Shown here: positions 58,391 through 64,000 of the stretch, in pieces | How positions within the stretch are numbered: position 1 is the stretch's first letter | How the letters are laid out: each line of letters begins with the position of its first letter | Origin: Methylobacterium bullatum | Lineage (GTDB): Bacteria; Pseudomonadota; Alphaproteobacteria; Rhizobiales; Beijerinckiaceae | NCBI RefSeq assembly: GCF_014845095.1 | Contig: NZ_NKUG01000077.1 | Span: forward strand, 1-64,000 | Direction of reading: 5' to 3' | DNA: 64,000 nucleotides | The notes under the pieces: generated by a model | Seen by the model: the letters and a program-made list of their open reading frames with translations, nothing else | The model's database searches: none | What the model was told of the DNA's origin: nothing | Position numbers and translations under genes: made by a program

Positions 58391-59033
58391 TCGCCCGTTT
58401 GCGGTGGTTCTGAAAGGCTTTGCCTCCTCCTGAGGGGCCGTGTAGCGGCTTTGAGGGAGGGCTCCTTAGGATCGCGCGACGACTGGAGGCCTCCTTCGAG
58501 GCCCGCTGACGCGGGCACCTCAGGATGAGGTGGTCCGCCGGGATGATCCACCTTGGCATGAGCATCTGAGCGGACCGACCGATCGGGCAATGTGACCGCA
58601 GCGATATCGGCGTGATTCGAAAGGTTTGGCCCTCAGCCGGAGCGATGTCGGCAGGGGCGGCATAGACAACGAGCGACCGTCGAAAGCGTCGCACGGTCCC
58701 GATGCGCGCCGTGCGCAACAGCACATCGAATCCGCGGCCGAGCTTCGCGAAAGCGGCGCCCGTGGCTGCCGGCCGTTGCACTGCAGCACCCCGACCGTTT
58801 AATTGGATTCATTATGAGGTACGGGGCGTGGGCGCTTCGTGCACTGCGACGGCTCCCTGTCGAGGGGCGCCGGATCCGCTGCCGCACCTCAAAGACGTTT
58901 CGATGCGGGACGGCGACCATGTCGCGCGCGCCCCGCGCCTGACTGACGACCTCCGAGGTATTCGCGAGCCCGACGGATTGGTGGCCAGCCGATCTCGTCC
59001 GGTCCGTGGCCTGAGCGATGACAGGATACACCG
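58391..59033. other. 643-base gene-free region containing a palindromic repeat
   Basis: I see no supportable gene. The first part (58423-58533) holds a repeat element described separately. The rest is moderately GC-rich. An AT-rich patch TTTAATTGGATTCATTATGAG at about 58797 is a candidate for part of the iorA promoter. Short frames here look like noise. Confidence 0.5.
58423..58533. repeat. Dispersed palindromic repeat, copy 1
   Basis: An imperfect long inverted repeat with core elements CTGGAGGCCTCCTTCGAGGC and CACCTCAGGATGAGGT, beginning CCTCCTGAGGGGCC. A related copy lies at 61928-62042. This kind of element is common between genes in Rhizobiales chromosomes. The 3' end is closely shared with the second copy while the 5' half is more diverged. 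Confidence 0.8.
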
Positions 59034-59509
59034 ATGATCAAACTCACCGTGAACGGGGCTGAACGCAGCTTCGACGGCGATCCCGATATGCCGCTGCTGT
59101 GGTTCCTGCGCGACGAAGTCGGCCTCACCGGCACCAAGTTCGGCTGCGGCCAGGCCCTCTGCGGCGCCTGCACCATCCATCTCGGCGGCACCGCCGTGCG
59201 CGGCTGCGTCACCCCCATCTCCGCGGCCGAGGGCCAGGAGGTGGTGACCATCGAGGGGCTTTCCCCCGACGGCAACCACCCGGTCCAGGCGGCGTGGCGC
59301 GACCTCAACGTCTCGCAATGCGGCTACTGCCAGTGCGGGCAGATGATGCAGGCGGCCTCCCTCCTCAAGGAGACCCCGAAGCCCAGCGACGACCAGATCG
59401 ACGAGGCCATGAGCGGCAACCTCTGCCGCTGTGGCACCTATCCGCGCATCCGCGCCGCGATCCACCAGGCCGCCGGAAACGCGCCGGCCGCCAACAAGGG
59501 AGAGCGCCT

Positions 59510-59513
<4 letters not shown>
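59034..59513 (+). CDS. 2Fe-2S subunit of a molybdenum hydroxylase (IorA type)
   Basis: Small electron-transfer subunit of 159 residues, similar to isoquinoline 1-oxidoreductase and aldehyde oxidase alpha subunits. The plant-type cluster is [20 protein letters not shown] with a final Cys in AVRGCV. The second, all-helical cluster has [16 protein letters not shown] and [19 protein letters not shown]. The stop overlaps the GTG of the large subunit. No FAD subunit is present, as in IorAB-type enzymes. The likely physiological substrate is unknown. Confidence 0.92.
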
Positions 59514-61858
<2,345 letters not shown>

Positions 61859-61927
61859 ACACAAAGACCCTTCGGCCCGAAGACTTGGGCCGGAGGGTCA
61901 CATCGTTCGACACGTGATCCAGTCCTC

Positions 61928-62042
61928 CACCTCATCCTGAGGTGCCGCGAAGCGGCCTCGAAGGAGGGGTCCAGCGCCGACTGCGCGAACTGGAGGCCTC
62001 CTTCGAGGCCTCCGCTGCGCTCCGGCGCCTCAGGATGAGGTA
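61928..62042. repeat. Dispersed palindromic repeat, copy 2
   Basis: Begins CACCTCATCCTGAGGTGCCG and ends GGCGCCTCAGGATGAGGTAC, so the two ends are inverted copies of each other, with CTCGAAGGAGGGGTCCAG and CTGGAGGCCTCCTTCGAGGC inside. It can fold into a long cruciform or stem-loop. It lies between convergent genes (the IorB type and the CDF exporter), so it could also terminate both. Confidence 0.85.
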
Positions 62043-62078
62043 CCGAATGGGAATGAGGCCGGCGAGGGTGCCGTCCTT

Positions 62079-62852
62079 CTATCTCACAGCCAAGACCCGC
62101 GCCTCCCGGCCTTCCTCCCGATACTCGCCCCAGGCCTGTTTCAGGATCTGGATCGAGGAGGTGAGGAAGATGCCGGCCATGAGGGCGGCGACCGCGAGGT
62201 CCGGCCAGGCCGACGTGGTGCCCCAGACGGCGAGCGCCGCGCCCATCACCACGATGTTGCCGATGGCGTCGTTGCGCGAGCACAGCCAGACGGAGCGGAC
62301 GTTGGCGTCGCCGTCCTTGTAGCGCATCAGCAGCAGGACCGAGGCGACGTTGGCGGCGAGCGCCAGCAGGCCGATGCCGCCCATCCATTCCGCGCTCGGC
62401 ACGCCGAGGACGAGGGTCTGGTAGAGCGTCGAGCCGAAGACCCAGACCGCCATCAGGCTGAGGCTCACCCCCTTGGCCAGGGCCGCCAACGAGCGGGTGC
62501 GCAGGCTCGCGCCGATGACCGCGAGGCTGAGGCCGTAGGTGACGGTGTCGGCCAGGAAATCGAGGGCGTCCGCCTTCAGCGCCTGCGATCCGGCCGCCTG
62601 GCCCGCCGCCATCTCTGTGACGAACATCGCGCCGTTGAGGGCGATGACGAGCCACAGCACCCGCTTGTAGCGCGGATCGACCCCGTCGAAGACCGGAACG
62701 CCGCCGCCGCAGCCGCAGGATTCCTCGTGCGCCGAGGCTGTCGGAGCGTGCGGCGCGACGGCATGGTGATGCCCGTCGCCGGGTGCATGAGCATGCGCGT
62801 GTGTGTGGATGGCGGTCTGGTTCTGGCTCGTGCCGCAGCAGGATTCGGCCAT
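62079..62852 (-). CDS. Cation diffusion facilitator metal exporter
   Basis: Inner-membrane metal/proton antiporter of 257 residues. The N-terminus is unusually metal-binding: ESCCGTSQ, a His-rich HTHAHAHAPGDGHHH and EESCGCGGG. Six membrane segments follow. The transport-site motif in TM2 is DALDFLADTVTYG (Asp-x3-Asp) and in TM5 it is NDAIGNIVV (Asp-x3-Asn). These differ from the His-x3-Asp pairs of classical zinc exporters, so zinc cannot be assumed. There is no long cytoplasmic C-terminal domain. It is divergent from a MerR-type gene with an operator in between. Confidence 0.9.
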   Translation of the reverse strand: MAESCCGTSQNQTAIHTHAHAHAPGDGHHHAVAPHAPTASAHEESCGCGGGVPVFDGVDPRYKRVLWLVIALNGAMFVTEMAAGQAAGSQALKADALDFLADTVTYGLSLAVIGASLRTRSLAALAKGVSLSLMAVWVFGSTLYQTLVLGVPSAEWMGGIGLLALAANVASVLLLMRYKDGDANVRSVWLCSRNDAIGNIVVMGAALAVWGTTSAWPDLAVAALMAGIFLTSSIQILKQAWGEYREEGREARVLAVR

Positions 62853-62882
62853 GGCTGTCTCCTCGTTTCGTCGTTAGACAGG

Positions 62883-62913
62883 AGCCTACAAGCTCTAGCG
62901 ACTAGAGGATCAA
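62883..62913 (-). promoter_or_regulatory. MerR-type promoter/operator of the CDF gene
   Basis: On the minus strand, TTGATC (62908-62913) and TAGGCT (62883-62888) are exactly 19 bases apart. The spacer contains the perfect dyad CTCTAG-TCG-CTAGAG (62893-62907). A 19-base spacer with a central dyad is the hallmark of promoters activated by MerR-type metal regulators. Confidence 0.75.
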
Positions 62914-62920
62914 GCGGAAA

Positions 62921-63367
62921 ATGACGTTCTCGATCGGAATCCTGTCGCGCCGCGCCGGGGTGAAGGTGCCGACGATCCGCTATTACGAGCAGGTCGGGCT
63001 GATGCCCTCGCCCCCGCGCACCGACGGGCAGCAGCGCCGTTATGGCGACGCCGAGGTGGCGCGGCTCAACTTCATCCGGCACGCGCGCGAGCTCGGCTTC
63101 GAGGTCGATGCGATTCGCGAACTTCTCGCCATGAGCGCGCAGCCGGAGGAATCCTGCGCCGAGGTGGACCGCCTGGCGCGACGCCACCTGGCGGAGGTGG
63201 AGCAGCGCATTGCCCGGCTGGTCTCCCTGCGCACGGAATTGCAGCGCATGGTGACGGAATGCGGCCACGGGCGGGTGGGCGAGCGCCGGGTCATCCAGGT
63301 TCTGGCGGATCACGGCGAATGCGACCACGACCATGGCGGTGCGCGGCCGGGATTCGCCGAGGCGTAA
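62921..63367 (+). CDS. MerR-family metal-responsive regulator
   Basis: 148-residue activator of the CDF gene. The winged-helix domain is IGILSRRAGVKVPTIRYYEQ with GLMPSPPRTDGQQRRYGDAE, followed by the dimerisation helix. Metal ligands probably include Cys in EESCAEVDRL, ECGHGRVG and HGECDHDHG, an arrangement like ZntR/CadR/PbrR regulators. The ATG at 62921 is only a few bases from the operator, so leader mRNA is short. It likely controls its own promoter as well as the divergent exporter. Confidence 0.9.
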   Translation: MTFSIGILSRRAGVKVPTIRYYEQVGLMPSPPRTDGQQRRYGDAEVARLNFIRHARELGFEVDAIRELLAMSAQPEESCAEVDRLARRHLAEVEQRIARLVSLRTELQRMVTECGHGRVGERRVIQVLADHGECDHDHGGARPGFAEA

Positions 63368-63441
63368 ACTTCGCCGCTCCGGCGGAGCCGAAGAGGCGGG
63401 CGGCGGGTTGTCCCGTCACAGCCCCCCGTTGAGGATGCCCC

Positions 63442-63837
63442 ATGTTTCAGAGACCCCGTTCCTTCGCCGCCGTACTGGCCGCCGGATTCGCCGCCAGCCT
63501 CGTGGCCGGCCCGGTCCTCGCCTCCCCGTGTTCGGAGGAGATCGCGCGCCTCGAAGCGAAGGTGAAGGAGGAGGCGACCGGCGCCATCTCGGCCTCGACC
63601 TCGGGCAAGGCGGCGGCCGGCGCGCGGGAAGGCCAGGGAGAGACCGGGCAGGCAGGCAACGCCTCGACCCCGGCCGCTCCGCCGGAGAAATCCGCCGAGG
63701 CCGGCAAGGGCTCCGATGCGGCGATGCAGGCCAAGGTCGCCCTGGACGAGGCCCGCACCGCCGACGGCAAGGGCGACGCCCAGGCCTGTAACGCCGCGCT
63801 GCAGCGCGCCAAGAGCCAGCTTGCCACGGCTCCGTGA
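63442..63837 (+). CDS. Small secreted protein of unknown function
   Basis: 131 residues with a signal peptide (FAAVLAAGFAASLVAGPVLA). The mature chain is Ala/Gly/Glu/Lys-rich, with helical segments SPCSEEIARLEAKVKEEATG and AAMQAKVALDEARTADGKGD and one Cys near each end (SPCSEE and AQACNAAL). I do not recognise the family. It is 74 bases after the MerR-type gene, and no link to metals is evident. Confidence 0.65.
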   Translation: MFQRPRSFAAVLAAGFAASLVAGPVLASPCSEEIARLEAKVKEEATGAISASTSGKAAAGAREGQGETGQAGNASTPAAPPEKSAEAGKGSDAAMQAKVALDEARTADGKGDAQACNAALQRAKSQLATAP

Positions 63838-64000
63838 GCGCGGGCGCACCGGCCGGGGGAGCCCGGCACGGTGCCTGTGGCCCGCAGGATGGCCCGTTGC
63901 GCGATGGCGCGGCGGGTCGTGGGGATGTCCCGGCAAAGCGTGAAAAGAGAAGTTTCTTCTTTTGAGGCCGTCTCGGACATCCGCCTCGACCGGCGTCGTA

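Noticed and set aside
63447-63980. 177-codon minus-strand frame at the window end
   Set aside because: It overlaps the plus-strand secreted-protein gene and is an antisense shadow without a recognisable domain.

Overview
The window is a gene-dense, GC-rich bacterial chromosome segment with core housekeeping genes throughout. I see no rRNA or tRNA gene, no insertion sequence, no phage gene and no CRISPR array. The gene set points to an alphaproteobacterium of the Hyphomicrobiales (Rhizobiales), most likely Methylobacterium/Methylorubrum or a close relative. The main clues are a formate-tetrahydrofolate ligase (ftfL), a polyhydroxybutyrate locus (phaR facing phaA-phaB), the lptCAB-rpoN-hpf-ptsN block and dispersed CCTCAGGATGAGG-type palindromic repeats. 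The genus is inference, since no marker such as 16S rRNA is present.

Layout. 1-3.7 kb: 3' part of pbpC, an L,D-transpeptidase and a membrane protein. 3.7-8.6 kb: alkanesulfonate use (ssuE, ssuC, ssuB, ssuD and, beyond a repeat-bearing gap, ssuA). 8.9-13.8 kb: a cyclic-di-GMP block, with an HD-GYP phosphodiesterase divergent from a four-gene Sia-type module in the order siaB-siaC-siaD-siaA. 14.0-15.3 kb: a small secreted protein and an orphan OpuCA-like ATPase. 15.3-21.5 kb: an SMC-like JetA/JetB/JetC (Wadjet or MksBEF type) operon with an extra 88-codon gene and no JetD nuclease in the window. 21.7-27.8 kb: the rpoN region with ptsN, hpf, rpoN, lptB, lptA and lptC. 28.1-30.1 kb: RNase D-like exonuclease, a helix-hairpin-helix protein and rpmF.

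30.2-33.3 kb: PHB synthesis genes and the regulator PhaR. 33.4-40.7 kb: a parvulin isomerase, an aspartate dehydrogenase-like protein with a shortened Rossmann fold, secA, an aldo/keto reductase and a SleB-like hydrolase. 40.8-48.5 kb: kup, ispG, a patatin-like protein, an ECF sigma/anti-sigma pair and ribF. 48.8-52.8 kb: a CheY-CheZ pair, a HAD-IIA hydrolase, a TipF-like protein with a degenerate EAL domain and a small HMA metallochaperone. 53.1-58.4 kb: ftfL, a spermidine synthase-like protein, two small hypotheticals, a GNAT acetyltransferase and zapE. 59.0-63.8 kb: a two-subunit molybdenum hydroxylase (iorAB type), a CDF metal exporter divergent from its likely MerR-type regulator, and a small secreted protein.

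How the genes may work together. Three loci deal with signalling to surface or motile life: HD-GYP plus Sia, CheY-CheZ, and the TipF-like protein. LptC/A/B, PbpC, the L,D-transpeptidase and SleB maintain the envelope. PtsN, RpoN and PhaR are global carbon/nitrogen regulators close to the PHB genes. The least ordinary locus is the D-less JetABC operon. The permuted Sia operon comes next.
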